The notes: generated by a model from the letters alone, not told the origin. DNA of 64,000 bases from Parelaphostrongylus tenuis (GCA_019055375.1 JAHQIW010002298.1:1-64000), one strand, 5' to 3'. Positions 1 through 11,004 are shown, counted from the first letter of the stretch. Made by a program: numbers and translations.

Positions 1-46
1 TCCCAAAAAAAGAATGATTTAAGCTCAAAAAGGGGTTGGTACGCCA

Positions 47-94
47 GGGTCATACACCGGTGTTTCGGAGGTTCGTCCTCCTCATCAGTGACCC
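47..94 (-). ncRNA. Hammerhead ribozyme motif, type I, complete
   Basis: On the minus strand all core parts are present in order: stem I strand GGGTCA, core CTGATGA, stem II GGAGG with loop ACGAA and CCTCC, core GAAA, stem III CACC/GGTG, then TA and the stem I partner TGACCC. All six stem I pairs and five stem II pairs are Watson-Crick. Predicted cleavage is after the A of GGTGTA, between + positions 53 and 52. Stem III is a palindrome with no loop, so a monomer would fold poorly; such hammerheads are known to act as dimers or in tandem arrays. Activity is inferred from structure only. Confidence 0.85.
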
Positions 95-316
95 CCGCCC
101 CACATTCAGCCCTGCACTGAAGCAAGGAGGGAGGCGTATGCGGTGATGGCACAGTGTACTATGACACTGTACCATCACCACCTCTCACTCGATAGATTTT
201 TGCAGTTAGATCAAAACTAATTCAAAAGATCGACTGTTTTTGAAACCCTCAAAAAAAACATTCAATATAATCCCAGAAAAAGAATGATTTAAGCTCAAAA
301 AGGGGTTGGTACGCCA

Positions 317-364
317 GGGTCATACATCGGTGTTTCGGAGGTTCGTCCTCCTCATCAGTGACCC
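317..364 (-). ncRNA. Hammerhead ribozyme motif in second tandem unit
   Basis: Same arrangement as the motif in the first unit, with identical stem I, core and stem II. Stem III carries one change (CACC facing GATG), giving one C/A mismatch. Core residues are intact, so it is probably weakened rather than dead. Confidence 0.78.
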
Positions 365-537
365 CCGCCCCACATTCAGCCCTGCATTGAAGCAAGGAGG
401 GAGGCGTATGTGGTGATGGCACAGTGTACTATGACACTGTACCATCACCACCTTTCAGTCGATAGATTTTTGCTGTTAGATCAAAACTAATTCAAAAGAT
501 CGACTGTTTTTGAAACCCCCAAAAATTCTGTAATTCT

Positions 538-1432
538 GAGAAGTTGTCTTGCTTATTAGAGGCGAAGTTGGTGAAACTAGAGTCGTAGCACAAGTAGCAG
601 CAGTCAAATGGATGATTCAGTAAGTTTGTTTTCCTGGAAACCGAGACGAACTTTGCTATTACTATCTTATGAATCGGAATGCTCTTTACACCTTCAGGTT
701 AGGTGATAAGATGAAACGGAAAAAGGCGTCAAGTTTTGGTAATATTAACGCATTCGTCATTCCAATATTTTTTTAGTTTTTTTTTTTTGAACTCTTATCC
801 ATAACGCTCTGGAGGTTTTGCGCGTTGATGTTTATACTACGTCGCCATGACTGTGAGAACAACTCAAAATTCTACTGCTGAGATTTATGCTTTTACACCT
901 GGGGGGGGGGGGTGTTTTGCCGTATTAACTATTACTACGTTTACTAACCTCGCATCGCTTGAGCAATTCCTTAAAAGTTCAGTTCAAAAATTCACTCAAC
1001 TATTGCGGGCATGCACGATTAGCGCTTGCCAGCGCTCCCGAAAAACGTCAAATAATTTCCTGAGTACCACTCGTTTGAAGTGTTTCCTAAGGACCACACT
1101 CGAATTTCAATATGCCTCATAATTATTTTTGAGCCATACATGTGGTCTGTTTGGGCGCTTACACAAAGCAATAACAATAATAAACAACTCAAAAATATGG
1201 TCCAGTGTCATAGTACACTGTGCCATCACCACATACGCCTCCCTCCTTGCTTCAATGCAGGGCTGAATGTGGGGCGGGGTCACTGATGAGGAGGACGAAC
1301 CTCCGAAACAGCGGTGTATGACCCTGGCGTACCAACCCCTTTTTGAGCTTAAATCATTCTTTTTTTGGGATTATATTGAATGTTTTTTTTTCTGGGGGGT
1401 TTCAAAAACAGTCGATCTTTTGAATTAGTTTC
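538..1432 (+). repeat. Dispersed ~840-bp hammerhead module, copy 1
   Basis: First of three copies of one module (others at about 7,497-8,335 on + and 12,760-13,585 on -). It opens with AGAAGTTGTCTTGC, contains a run of 12 G at 901-912, and ends in the GC-rich and hammerhead part of the 270-bp unit in reverse orientation to positions 1-522. Short ORFs inside do not look like genes. It may be the terminal part of a Penelope-like or related non-coding retroelement; no reverse transcriptase is seen next to it. Confidence 0.75.
1277..1324 (+). ncRNA. Hammerhead ribozyme motif, plus strand
   Basis: GGGTCA, CTGATGA (1283-1289), GGAGG-ACGAA-CCTCC, GAAA and TGACCC are all present. Stem III is CAGC/GGTG, with one G/G clash relative to the CACC/GGTG form. 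Predicted cleavage is after A1318. Confidence 0.78.
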
Positions 1433-1899
1433 AACTACCATTAAATTATATCAATAAAACACAAGTTGACATGGATTGCAGTGAAGTTGAAGTCGTAGGC
1501 AGAATCGCACCTTTCAACTTGATTTTTGCAAGAACACTTCACGACATGATTCCCTTTTAAAGGAATGGTTGAGCAAAGCTTTCAAGATTCCTAGCCTTAG
1601 TAGCCTCATTGAGATTTAAAGACAATAACGCTTTTGAAATTGCCTGGAATTTGAAGCAACTTTATAGTATTCGTTTGAGACGGAAATGCATACCATTGCA
1701 GAAATGTGACTTTTGAAACAATGGTTCCATGTTCGACTCTCTTAAACTTTCCTAAGTGCCTTTGCCAATTGAATGTTTTTGACACATTATGAGAAACATG
1801 TTTATACCAAGTAAAAGTCAAAACAATCGCAAATGTTAATAATTCGCTATGAATCAATAGCAACGGTCACTGCTTTCACATCAATTTGTCAGACTGAAC

Positions 1900-2543
1900 T
1901 TACCATAAGGGGTAAGGCTTGGGGTAAGGGGTAGGATAAGGTTTGGAATAGGGTGTTGGGTATAGTTTAGAATAGGGGTTGTAAAAAGGGCTTGGGTAGG
2001 GGTCAGGGTATGGGCTGGGGTAGGGGCTTGGATGAGGTTTGGGGAAAGGGTAGGGGTAGTAGTCTTTTGAGTGCGGTGGATAGTGCTCCTCACAGTCCTC
2101 TTCTGTGCTGTCATCGTAGCAACGACGCCGTTTTTCCTTCATTGGAACGTAGAAAGGACTGGGATATAGATTATATGGCGAACGAGGGTGATGGCTATAT
2201 CCGTCATACCTGCCGTAGCGACGATAGTACTGTGCTGAAATCAGTTCATAGATGTGATAGGCTGAAGTGTCGATCCAATTATGAATGTTGACTTACATGG
2301 ATATGGCTGTTCGCTGTTTTGGGGCTGACCGTCGAAAACGTCTTGAAACGATCCGTGATCTGGACCTGGGGCGACGTTCGGAATGCTAAAAAGTTTCCAG
2401 ATAAGATTTGTGAGCAGGTCAGCAAGACGCCTTACGTACTTCTCTGATGGATATTTATATGGATAAGGTGGCACAGGCGCCAGAGGATAGGACAGAGCAA
2501 AGGCGGTGGCAAGTAATCCTAGCTCCAAAATTGGTAATTTCAT
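1900..2543 (-). CDS. Secreted Pro/Tyr-repeat protein, two exons
   Basis: Exon 1 is 2,543-2,297 and exon 2 is 2,234-1,900, joined in phase 1 by a 62-base GT-AG intron; the product is 193 residues. Residues 1-18 (MKLPILELGLLATAFALS) look like a signal peptide. A middle part (EKYVRRLADLLTNLIWKLF) is followed by a short basic/acidic segment with two Cys, and the C-terminal half is a degenerate PYPxPYP repeat. The start follows a splice-acceptor-like TTTACAG nine bases upstream, fitting an SL trans-splice site, and a TATATAAG box lies about 140 bases upstream. Family and function are not recognised; low-complexity Pro/Tyr proteins in nematodes often belong to cuticle, eggshell or gland secretions (inference). 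The inverted neighbour is a broken copy. Confidence 0.72.
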
Positions 2544-2683
2544 TATTGTAGTCTGTAAAGCGTTTACTGTTAATGAGATTTAATTCTGCGAAGGAAACCT
2601 ACAAAATTGACATAGAAAATTGAAGTGAAGGTGGGAATAGACGTCAAAATCTGTTTGCTTATTTGTTGACGTTTATTGAAGAG

Positions 2684-2691
2684 CTTATATA
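2684..2691 (-). promoter_or_regulatory. TATA box of the Pro/Tyr-repeat gene
   Basis: TATATAAG on the minus strand, 141 bases before the ATG. The same box sits at the same distance in the inverted copy, although the arms have diverged elsewhere, supporting a role as core promoter. Confidence 0.5.
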
Positions 2692-3215
2692 CAGGTGCAA
2701 ATGATACCAAATATTCTCTTGATGAAACATCATCATAATATTTTCTTGGCATAAAATAAACAATGCACAATCATGAATAGCACTGCTCGGCATCTCACCA
2801 GTATTTGACATACAATAGTGACATGGCGCACAATACTAGTGAAAAGGAAATATCCTCGAATGTTTTTGAGAACAAAAGTTACTTTGGTTTTGAACAAGCT
2901 TACTTATTTATTCTTTGCTAATTAAGCGAAGAGCACGAATTTGATGAGTATAAAGTTACTCCTCTAACATTTCGACGTTTTCGTCATCATCAGAGCGGAT
3001 GATTTTAGTCATGCCCAAAGTTCGAATATTTTTTATTCGTGAAGCATTTTAGTTTAGTCGCGAAACGGTTATCAACCTTTACGAATTACTGTAGAAAGCG
3101 AACTAATGTGTAGCCTCAAGCGTGTTGAACATTCTGTGCGTTAGCTCACTAAGTTTTCTACTACACCATCCAGACACCCGCTCTGCCTCTCTCTCAGCCG
3201 TTCCCTTATAATCAG

Positions 3216-4884
3216 TCGGTAGTCGTCAACTGCCAGTTGCTAACGCAGTTGATCTGAAGAGCAGAAATTGGCCTTAGTAATTTATCTTAAAAAATTAATA
3301 AGCTCACATAAGGGTAATCGGACTTTTCCAAGTATTTGAGGCTCCAAGTTTTGCTACTATTTTAGCCCTTTTGTGGTTATATTCCTCGCATCGTGTCTCC
3401 CTCAAACACCTTGAAATAAAAATTGGGAGCAGTAAAACCGGTTGAAATTATGAGCTAAAACTATCATGCTTTCTTATAAGCGAGCCACATCTTTGATTCA
3501 AAGTTTTTATGTTTTTTGACATTAATATTGTGCCTAAAAACATGAAAAGGTATTCTCTGGTATCAAAAGAGTGCTTGACGGTATTCGCGCAATCTGGCTG
3601 TTTAGTTTCGGCGATTTCCTCCACTTCTGTTATACATAAGAAATTTTGTGCTTTTCAGAGTTTAGCGATAATGCCCTTTGTTATACAGGTAAAATCTCAA
3701 TTAATCTGAAGATACCGCGGTTGTGATTAGAGAAAATGCGTACCATTTCTATTGTCACTCTCTGTCTGAGACCGTCTAAGTTTAGGAAATGGCATTTTAG
3801 GAAATTATCAGAAAAAGAAAGCGCTGAGCAATCATGCCTTGTTTCCATAATGCATCTATTATAATATTTCATGATGTCAAGCAATTGCTGTGATTCATCC
3901 TAGAAGGCCCACGCAAAAGAATCGTTTTGAAATTAATGTGCAAAATTAGCAAAGATTTCTTGAAAAGTTTGAAAAAAAAGTTTTTTTATGACCACATTGC
4001 AAAGCTGATTTTGAAGAGACTCGGAACGATTACATATCATATTAATAATCATTCTTATGCAAATGTATTACAATTATGTTAGCTTTTTATGAAACACGTT
4101 GCTCCTCAACAATAATGTGTGCAAATACTTCAAATGTAATATTATAAACGGCTCTAAATAAGAGTAAATAACTAAGAACGCAGTGCAATAAAGCTGTGAA
4201 AACACCTCATCGAATTTCCTTCTGACTAGCAATAAGTTAGAAGACCAACTTTCACTGAACCTCTGCATTATGAAATCTATCATACGAACTGTCATCTAAA
4301 AACTCGTGCGACGTTGGTAAATCTTCCTCAAAATCGATGACTGACTTTTCCATGACTTCGCCTTCCCAGGAGCCTAGATATGCGTTTATTTACTTCCATG
4401 AGAACGGTCATTACTGAGCCCGTTAGTAATATAGCTTGTTTCCGATCAGTATCAAATGTACAAATATGACTCCGCAGCTTTTTTGCGTAATGATGGTGAA
4501 ATCAAAGACGTGTGAATCCTTTTTCCACTTAAAAGTGTGTTAGAAGCTATTTGCTTATGTAATTTTTTATATACGAATTATTTTATATGGTAGTTTGTTA
4601 GGACTTTGAAGATTGCGACTTTCGTTTCAAAAACGCCATTGCTTTCCCATTCCTGTTTCAAGATTATTAATTTGTAGTTTGAACTTAGTAATCTCAGATA
4701 GTAATCTGGCGATGCAATGTCGGGAGAGTAAGGCGGGTAAGATAAGATCTCCTAATACCCTCCCACCTCAGGTTTTTCATGACGTTTCTGATCGGTTATG
4801 CAACATGAAGTCGAGCATTATCATGCACCAAAATTGCAAGCTTCGTGCCGTTTCGGCTTTTTTAATATAATTTTGGGTTCTTTT
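3216..4884. other. Spacer of inverted repeat 1, no gene
   Basis: AT-rich sequence between the two arms. Apart from the decayed mariner fragment listed separately, I see no coding potential; ORFs are below 90 codons and have no family resemblance. Confidence 0.6.
4600..4870 (-). mobile_element. mariner transposase relic
   Basis: Minus-strand translation across stops and frameshifts gives pieces typical of the mariner catalytic region: VHDNARLHVA, then VMKNLRWE, then a region matching the usual PYSPDLAPSDYHLF block (here SPDIASPDYYL). The reading frame is broken, so it is inactive. Confidence 0.6.
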
Positions 4885-5392
4885 TGATTATAAGAGAACG
4901 GCTGAGAGAAAGACAGAGCGGGTGTCTGGATGGTGTAGTAGAAAACATAGTGAGCTAACGCACAGAATGTTCAACACGCTTGAGGCTACACAATAGTTCG
5001 CTTTTTACAGTAACTCGTAAAGGTTGATAACCTGTTTCACGACTTAATTGAATATGCTTCACGAACAAAAAATAATTGAACTTTGGGCATGACTAAAATC
5101 ATCCGCTCTGATGAAGACGAAAACGTCGCGGTGTTAGAGGAGTAACTTTATCTTCACCAATTTCGTGCTCTTCGCTTGATTAGTAAAGAATAAATAATTA
5201 AGCTCGTTCAAAACCAAGGTATTCGAGGATAATTCTTTTTCACTGGTATTGTGTGCTATCGTCATTATTGTGTTGTCAAATACTGGTGAGATGTCGAGCA
5301 GAGTTATTCATGATTGTGCATTGTTTATTTTATGCTAAGAAAATATTATGATGATGTCTCATCAAGAGAATATTTGGTAGCATTTGCACCTG

Positions 5393-5400
5393 TATATAAG
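5393..5400 (+). promoter_or_regulatory. TATA box of the broken Pro/Tyr copy
   Basis: TATATAAG, 141 bases before the ATG at 5,541, as in the intact copy. A TTTACAG acceptor-like site ending at 5,531 lies between the box and the start. Confidence 0.45.
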
Positions 5401-5540
5401 CACGTCAATAAACGTCAATACATGAACAAACAGCTTTCGACGTCTGTTCCCACCTTCACTTCAATTTTCTATAACAATTTTGTAGGTTTCCTTCGTAGAA
5501 TAAAATCTCATTAAAAGTAATCGCTTTACAGACTGCAATA

Positions 5541-6028
5541 ATGATATTACCGATTTTGGAGCTAGGATTACTTGCGACCGTCTTTGCACAGTCATATCCT
5601 CCGGCACCTGTGCCACCCTATCAATCTAAATTACCTGAGAAGTACGTAAGGCGTCTTGCTGACCTGGCCACAGATCTCATCTGAAAGCTTTTTAGCATCC
5701 CGAACGTCGCCCCAGGCCCAGATCAAGGATCGGGTCAAGACGCTCTCAACGGTCAGTCCCAAAACAGCGGACAGTCACATCCATGTAAGTCAACATTCAC
5801 AATTGAATCGACACTTCAGCCTATCATTTCTGTGAACTAATTTCAGCACACTACTATCACCGCTACGGCTGGTATTATGGATATAGTCATCACCTTCCTC
5901 CGCACTATTATCCCTACCCTTACCCAAAACCTTATCCAAGCCCATACCCTCCTCTCTTCCCCATTCCTTACCCCAGCCCATATCCTGAACCCTACCCCAC
6001 CCCTTTCCCCAAACCTTACTACCCTTAG
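5541..6028 (+). pseudogene. Inverted copy of the Pro/Tyr-repeat gene, nonsense codon
   Basis: Exon structure is kept: exon 1 is 5,541-5,784, exon 2 is 5,847-6,028, phase 1 GT-AG intron. The signal peptide and PYPxPYP tail are recognisable. TGA at 5,682-5,684 replaces the Trp codon of LIWKLF and ends the product after about 47 residues. The tail exon is also shorter than in the intact copy and lacks the basic/Cys segment. If the TGA is a sequencing error the locus would encode about 141 residues. Most likely a pseudogene of the inverted duplication. Confidence 0.75.
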
Positions 6029-7496
6029 GGTGAGTTTAGTCTGACAAACTGATTTCTGTGAAAGCAGTGACCGCCGCTAATGATCATAGCAAATTGTTAA
6101 CATTTGCGACTGTTTAAATTTTTACTGGGTATAAACATGTTACTTATAACGTGATCAAGAACACTCAATTGGCAAAGCCACTTAGGAAAGTTCAAGAGAC
6201 TCGAACATGGAACCACTGTTTTAAAAGTCACATTTCTGCAATGGTATGCATTTCCGTCTCAAACGAATTCTATAAAGTTGCTTCAAATTCCAGGCAATTT
6301 CAAAAGCGTTATTGTCGTTAAGTTTCAATGAGGCTCCTAAGGCTAAGAATCTTGAAAGCTTTGCTCAACCCTTTCAGAAAGGCAATAAAGTTGTGAACTG
6401 TCATTGCAAAAATCAAGTTGAAAGGTGCGATTCTGAGCACGACTTCAGCTTCACTGGAATTCATGCCAACTTGTGTTTTCTGATAGATTTTATTGGTAAT
6501 AAATTTTTGACAGTCATCGAATAGGGCAGAACACGACTGAAGGGCAGAGCGAGGGCACCAATTGTGCAGTGGAAAACAAAGCAAGATCCTCGAAAGTGCA
6601 AACTATGGTTTGTATCCACATCGAGTTTCAAATTCTGCACGTATCTCGGCACTTGTGCTCATACTTCACATCATACACCGGTGTTGAATTGAATGGTCCA
6701 GAAAATAAAGTTAAAAACAGTAATTGCGAAAAAGGCCGCGGCTTAACATCAGTTTCTTGCAGTCAACATAAGGATACTTGTAGATCATTCAAATTGACCG
6801 TAAAATCGCTACACTAACTTTCACCGAAATAAAAAATTGCTCAGTCAAAATATTAGAGACTATTTCGGATGTCGCGAAGTCAGATGGAATGAAATCCGAT
6901 GAAATCGTTGTAGTAAGTCCATTCATCTTGAACTAGTCTGCATTATCGTATCTTGGTGTTGGTGTAAAGAACTTGGCAGTTTGAAACAGAAGGAAATCTC
7001 AGTTACGGATCACTACACATCAATTGTACTAACAAAAATTTCATTTCCTCTTTTGCACCTCATTGAGTATTCTCAAACGCTGACGGGCAAACATTCAAGT
7101 ATTGCGTATCCATCATTTAGTATAACGACACTTACACCTATGACAATCGGACAAAACGACAGTCATGATTTTCAATATATGACGGTGTAAACTCCCTGAT
7201 ATTTTATTAATTAGCTTACCATTGTTACACTCATTGTCTGCAATTAGTTTCATCTTATCGGTATCAAACAATACACCCACAGAAGATAGATGAACGCGTT
7301 GTAGAGGAATCAAGTACTGAGGTGAGAGTGATCACTAAGTTTGGCGCGCAGAGTCATTATTGCGCCCGTACTTTCCTGCAGAAGCTCCGTACTGTTGGCC
7401 TAAATTTCCATAACATCATACCGCGAGTGCAAATCCTATACTCAAAATATTAAATCCGTTCTCTTACACACTTCAATAGTAGTAATTAGTAGTTCT

Positions 7497-8335
7497 GAGA
7501 AGTTGTCTTGCATATTCGAGGCGAAGTTGGTGAAACTAGAGTCGTAGCACTAGTAGCAGCAGTCAAATGGATGATTCAGTAAGTTTGTTTTCCTGGAAAC
7601 CGAGACGTACTTTGCTATTACTATCTTATGAATCGGAATGCTCTTTACACCTTCAAATTAGGTGAGAAGATGAAACGGAAAAAGGCGTCAAGTTTTGGTA
7701 AAATTAACGCTTTCGTCAATCCAATATTTTTTTAGTTTTTTTTTGAACTCTTGTCCATAACGCTTTGGAGGTTTTGCGCGTTGATGTTTATACTACCTCG
7801 CCACGACTGTGAGAACAACTTCAAAATTCTACTGCTGAGATTTATGCTTTTACACCTGGGGGGGGGGGGGGTGTTTTGCCGTATTAACTATTACTACGTT
7901 TACTAACCTCGCATCGCTTGAGCAATTCCTTAAAAGTTCAGTTCAGAAATTCACTCAACTATTGCGGGCAGCAACGATTAGCGCTTGCCAGCGCTCCCGA
8001 AAAACGTCAAATAATTCTTGAGTACCACTCGTTTAAAGTGTTTCCCAAGGACCACACTCGAATTTCAATATGCCTCATAATTATTTTTGAGTCCTACATG
8101 TGGTCTGCTTGGGCACTTATACAAAGCAATAACAATAATAAATAACTCAAAAATATGGGCCAGTGTCATTGTACACTATGCCATCACCACATACTCCTCC
8201 CTACTTGCTACAATGCAGGGCTTAATGTGGGGCGGGGGTCACTGACGAGGAGACCGAAACATTCGAAACACCGGTGTATGGCCCTGGCGTACCAACCTCG
8301 TTTAGGCCCTAGACACTCTTTTTTGGAATTATTTT
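7497..8335 (+). repeat. Dispersed ~840-bp hammerhead module, copy 2
   Basis: Direct repeat of 538-1,380, starting at the same AGTTCTGAGAAGTTGTC string and ending in a hammerhead-like segment. The internal G run is 14 long here against 12 in copy 1 and 11 in copy 3. Confidence 0.8.
8236..8284 (+). ncRNA. Degenerate hammerhead motif
   Basis: GGGTCA, CTGACGA, GAAA, CACC/GGTG, TA and TGGCCC are in the right order, and stem I still pairs with one G-U. Stem II is replaced by a sequence that pairs poorly (GGAG facing ATTC). Probably inactive. Confidence 0.5.
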
Positions 8336-8684
8336 GAAGTCAGATCTAATTATCGGGTTATACAAGAGCCCTTTACCAGACCGTATGACATGTTAGCTCA
8401 AATAAGAAGAGATTTAATGAATTTTGAGCGTGGTCTTGATAAAACGCTCGCAATAAAGGTACCAAAAGTATTATTAGGCATATCGAAATCTGAGCATGGT
8501 TTCAAGAAAGCACTCGAAACGAATGGTATGACATTTCACGATTACCAGTCAACAGCAATCGAAACCACAGCACTGACCATTTGGTAATTATTATCGTTTA
8601 ATGGTGCGTGTAAATAGTACGTCTGCGAGCCCCCTATGTAAGAAGGATCTTTACCAAAAAGGACTGGCTCAGACGAAAGGTACC

Positions 8685-8754
8685 GTGTGGCTGACGAGGC
8701 TGAAAGGCCGAAACACGTTTGTTGCACTACATAAGTGCCCCTAACGGACCACAC
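8685..8754 (+). ncRNA. Hammerhead-like motif with long stem III region
   Basis: GTGTGG, CTGACGA, stem II GGCT-GAAA-GGCC, GAAAC, then a 34-base segment and CCACAC, which pairs perfectly with GTGTGG. The core and two stems match the hammerhead fold. The usual UH at the cleavage site is GA here and stem III pairs only partly (ACGTT with AACG), so it is a diverged or inactive relative. Confidence 0.45.
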
Positions 8755-10735
8755 GCATGGCTCAAACATTATTGTGAGGCATATTGCTCTAGTACTGCTT
8801 TAGATTTAGTAATGGAACGGTACTCAACTGAAGCGGCAAACCAATTGATATCTCGACGGTGGTGCTTTCCCAATCAACATTCTTCTGCGCTGCACAAGTT
8901 CTACACTCGACTCCTCAGCATAGGTGATGAATAAAACGCCAAAATCGGCTCCCAACTCTATTTCCGTTCATGGTCTGACTCGCTATTCCAAAAACCAGAA
9001 TCTGATGAGAGCATTTTTACCAATATGTCATCGTTTCGTACCGACCCCTTCGTCGCCACTGTGCCAAGTGTATTTTCAGATCTTCATATAGGCACATGGC
9101 TATACATTTTACTCCGATTAATCGCTTAGGCATATTTTTTAATGAGTTCGACGATTAGTGGCCTTACATTAAGAGTTCTTCCTATTTACCGCTTTTTAGC
9201 GGTAGTATCGTGTTACAAATGTACCCATTAATGTCTCATGATGTGCAAAACTTTGACATCAGATTTAATTCTATTCAGCAATTCCCTCTTCCCGAGGGTG
9301 CGTGCTAACTAATTGCACCACTAACGCTTGAATTGCCATCTCTTCTGAGCTAAAACTCTTCGATTTGTCATCACCGTCAAGGGTTTAACCTGTCAGCTAT
9401 ATAGCCACTGATCCTAATTACGATGGCAGATATTGGACATATGTGATCAATAGGAATCCTTTCTAATAAATCAATGGCATAATGTAACAAATTTACCTAA
9501 TTATTTAGAGTGATGTGCGAAATTCTGACGTTAGGCGGAGAGTGAAACCGCATTATACCTTTTAAGGGGGCGCCATGTAATGAATCGCGCTACCGACGCC
9601 TGTATAACCACTACTCTTCGTATTGATCGCACTCCATTTCTTGGTCGTCGGATGAAGCGGCCTAAAGGCTACGTTCGTTACGAAGTTTCCAATTCTGTCA
9701 TATATGCAGTTACCCTGCTCTCTAGGAAAAAGTCCGGTGGTCATCGCGTCAATGTCAAAATATAACTTCACCATAGAAAAGTGCATCACGATTCGCACTT
9801 TAGAAATTAGGTAGTATAGATCCACAACTGCTGTGGAGAGAAAAAAAATTTCATTTTGAATTTCATGTTAGCATGCTTATTTTGAAAGTTTGCTCACACA
9901 TTGACTGCCGACTCATGGTATGCGTACCTTAGCAATTGCGACCAATGCATATTTGATCAGCTCGTCAATGTTTGTAACAACCCCTCAAAAGATGCAGTTG
10001 ATATGGTAACCCGTGATTTTTGTTACTCAACTTGATTTTTTTTCTGAGCTTCGGGAAAATCTCTCCGTTTCTTGATTATTTTTTAATTTACATGCTTTTC
10101 CATATAATTCCCATATCTTGTGTGCCTACATACCTCTCATGTGTGAAGAAGTGAGCTGCCTGCTACGCATTCGCACTGCTTTGACACAAATCTCGCAAGT
10201 CTTCCAAAGGATATTACAACATGAATCTTTCAATTTTGATATTCTTTTGATTTATGCAGTGCCTAAAAGCTATCATAGTGAGCAAATTTTACGACCTGTG
10301 GTGAGAGTCAGTTCACAAATTACTGTGTTTTTACACATACCACAAGATATGTTGAGTAGTCCATTTTCTAGAGAATGTACATCCCATTGTATAATTCTAT
10401 ATTTTGTAATACTGCAGGCATTAGGAAGATGCTGGTCATGACCATTGATCGTGTTTCGAAAGTGTTCAGAGTGTATGTATGAATTGTGAAAGGTAGTACA
10501 AATTCCATAAAGGCAGGCTCACTTTTTCGCAGATTATTTTGAAGCCGAGGAAGGATTTCAAAAAAAAAAGGAGCAGAGAGGTGGGTTTAATGGTATAGTG
10601 GTAACATACTTTCCGCTATGGGTAGAGTACGGATTTTACCGCCGCCAGGTTTTCTTATACATCCCTCAACATCAATAGGTACACAGTCGTGCCATTGCAA
10701 CACTTCTATGAGTGGGATGGAATAAAATTGTCATA

Positions 10736-10738
<3 letters not shown>

Positions 10739-10772
<34 letters not shown>
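10739..10772. repeat. (TA)n microsatellite
   Basis: About 34 bases of pure TA directly before the 5' end of a SINE copy. Confidence 0.95.
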
Positions 10773-10774
<2 letters not shown>

Positions 10775-11004
10775 AGCGCATGTGGCGCAATGGTTAGAGG
10801 TGCCCTGCGTCGCACACGAGGTCACTGGTTCGATTTCGCGCTCATGGCTCACCAAGCCATCCATCCCTCCGGGGTCGGTAAATTGGTACCGCGAGTCATT
10901 GTAATAGGCCAGATATGCATTCAATCACCTCAAACGAAGTTAAAAATTGAAGTCGAATGCATGGCGCATCCCTCAGGGATTGATCAACGCCGAGAGCTTT
11001 ATCC

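Larger units (their letters stand above)
1..522 (-). repeat. Two tandem ~270-bp hammerhead-bearing repeat units
   Basis: Two head-to-tail units (1-270 and 271-522) are nearly identical; the second lacks the last ~20 bases. Read on the minus strand each unit has an A/T-rich lead, a strong hairpin (142-179 and 412-449, about 15 paired bases around ACTATG with one C/A mismatch), a GC-rich stretch and a hammerhead ribozyme core. The window starts inside the array, so more units may lie to the left. A reverse-oriented partial unit lies at about 1,196-1,432. No protein is encoded. One self-cleaving motif per tandem unit is the layout known for hammerhead satellites, retrozymes and Penelope-like element terminal repeats; which of these applies is not visible here. 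Confidence 0.85.
1449..3215. repeat. Left arm of inverted repeat 1
   Basis: The reverse complement of this stretch recurs at about 4,885-6,497, clearly diverged and with small indels. It spans the Pro/Tyr-rich gene, its TATA box and upstream flank, and ends near the string beginning CATCCAGACACCCGCTC at about 3,166. The arms are separated by about 1.7 kb. They differ at many positions, so this is a real old inverted duplication rather than an assembly fold-back. Confidence 0.85.
4885..6497. repeat. Right arm of inverted repeat 1
   Basis: Inverted partner of 1,449-3,215. It includes the broken Pro/Tyr gene copy and ends near the string GTGTTTTCTGATAGATTT, which mirrors the left arm near 1,450. 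Confidence 0.85.
7012..9625. repeat. Left arm of inverted repeat 2
   Basis: Reverse complement of about 11,455-14,065, with scattered substitutions and small indels; much less diverged than the arms of inverted repeat 1. It contains the second copy of the 840-bp hammerhead module and two hammerhead-type motifs. The outer boundary is near ACATCAATTGTACTAAC (about 7,017); the inner one is near GTATAACCACTACT. Confidence 0.88.

Noticed and set aside
1881..2114. 77-codon Thr/Pro-rich ORF overlapping the repeat exon
   Set aside because: Frame-shifted shadow of the PYPxPYP exon; the chosen frame has the splice site and a matching inverted copy.
2570..2770. 66-codon ORF mirrored at 5,314-5,514
   Set aside because: It overlaps the TATA box and 5' leader of the Pro/Tyr gene; shared only because the arms are duplicated.
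8390..8587. 65-codon ORF kept in both arms (also 12,487-12,684)
   Set aside because: Both copies are open but differ by about eight residues in 65, which the low divergence of the arms explains without selection. No signal, motif or family resemblance.
10118..10441. 107-codon ORF
   Set aside because: No family resemblance, in a repeat-filled spacer, no splice or start context to support it.
10780..10850. Possible functional tRNA gene
   Set aside because: A and B boxes are present but acceptor and anticodon stems do not close, and the sequence continues into a body shared by five dispersed copies: a SINE.
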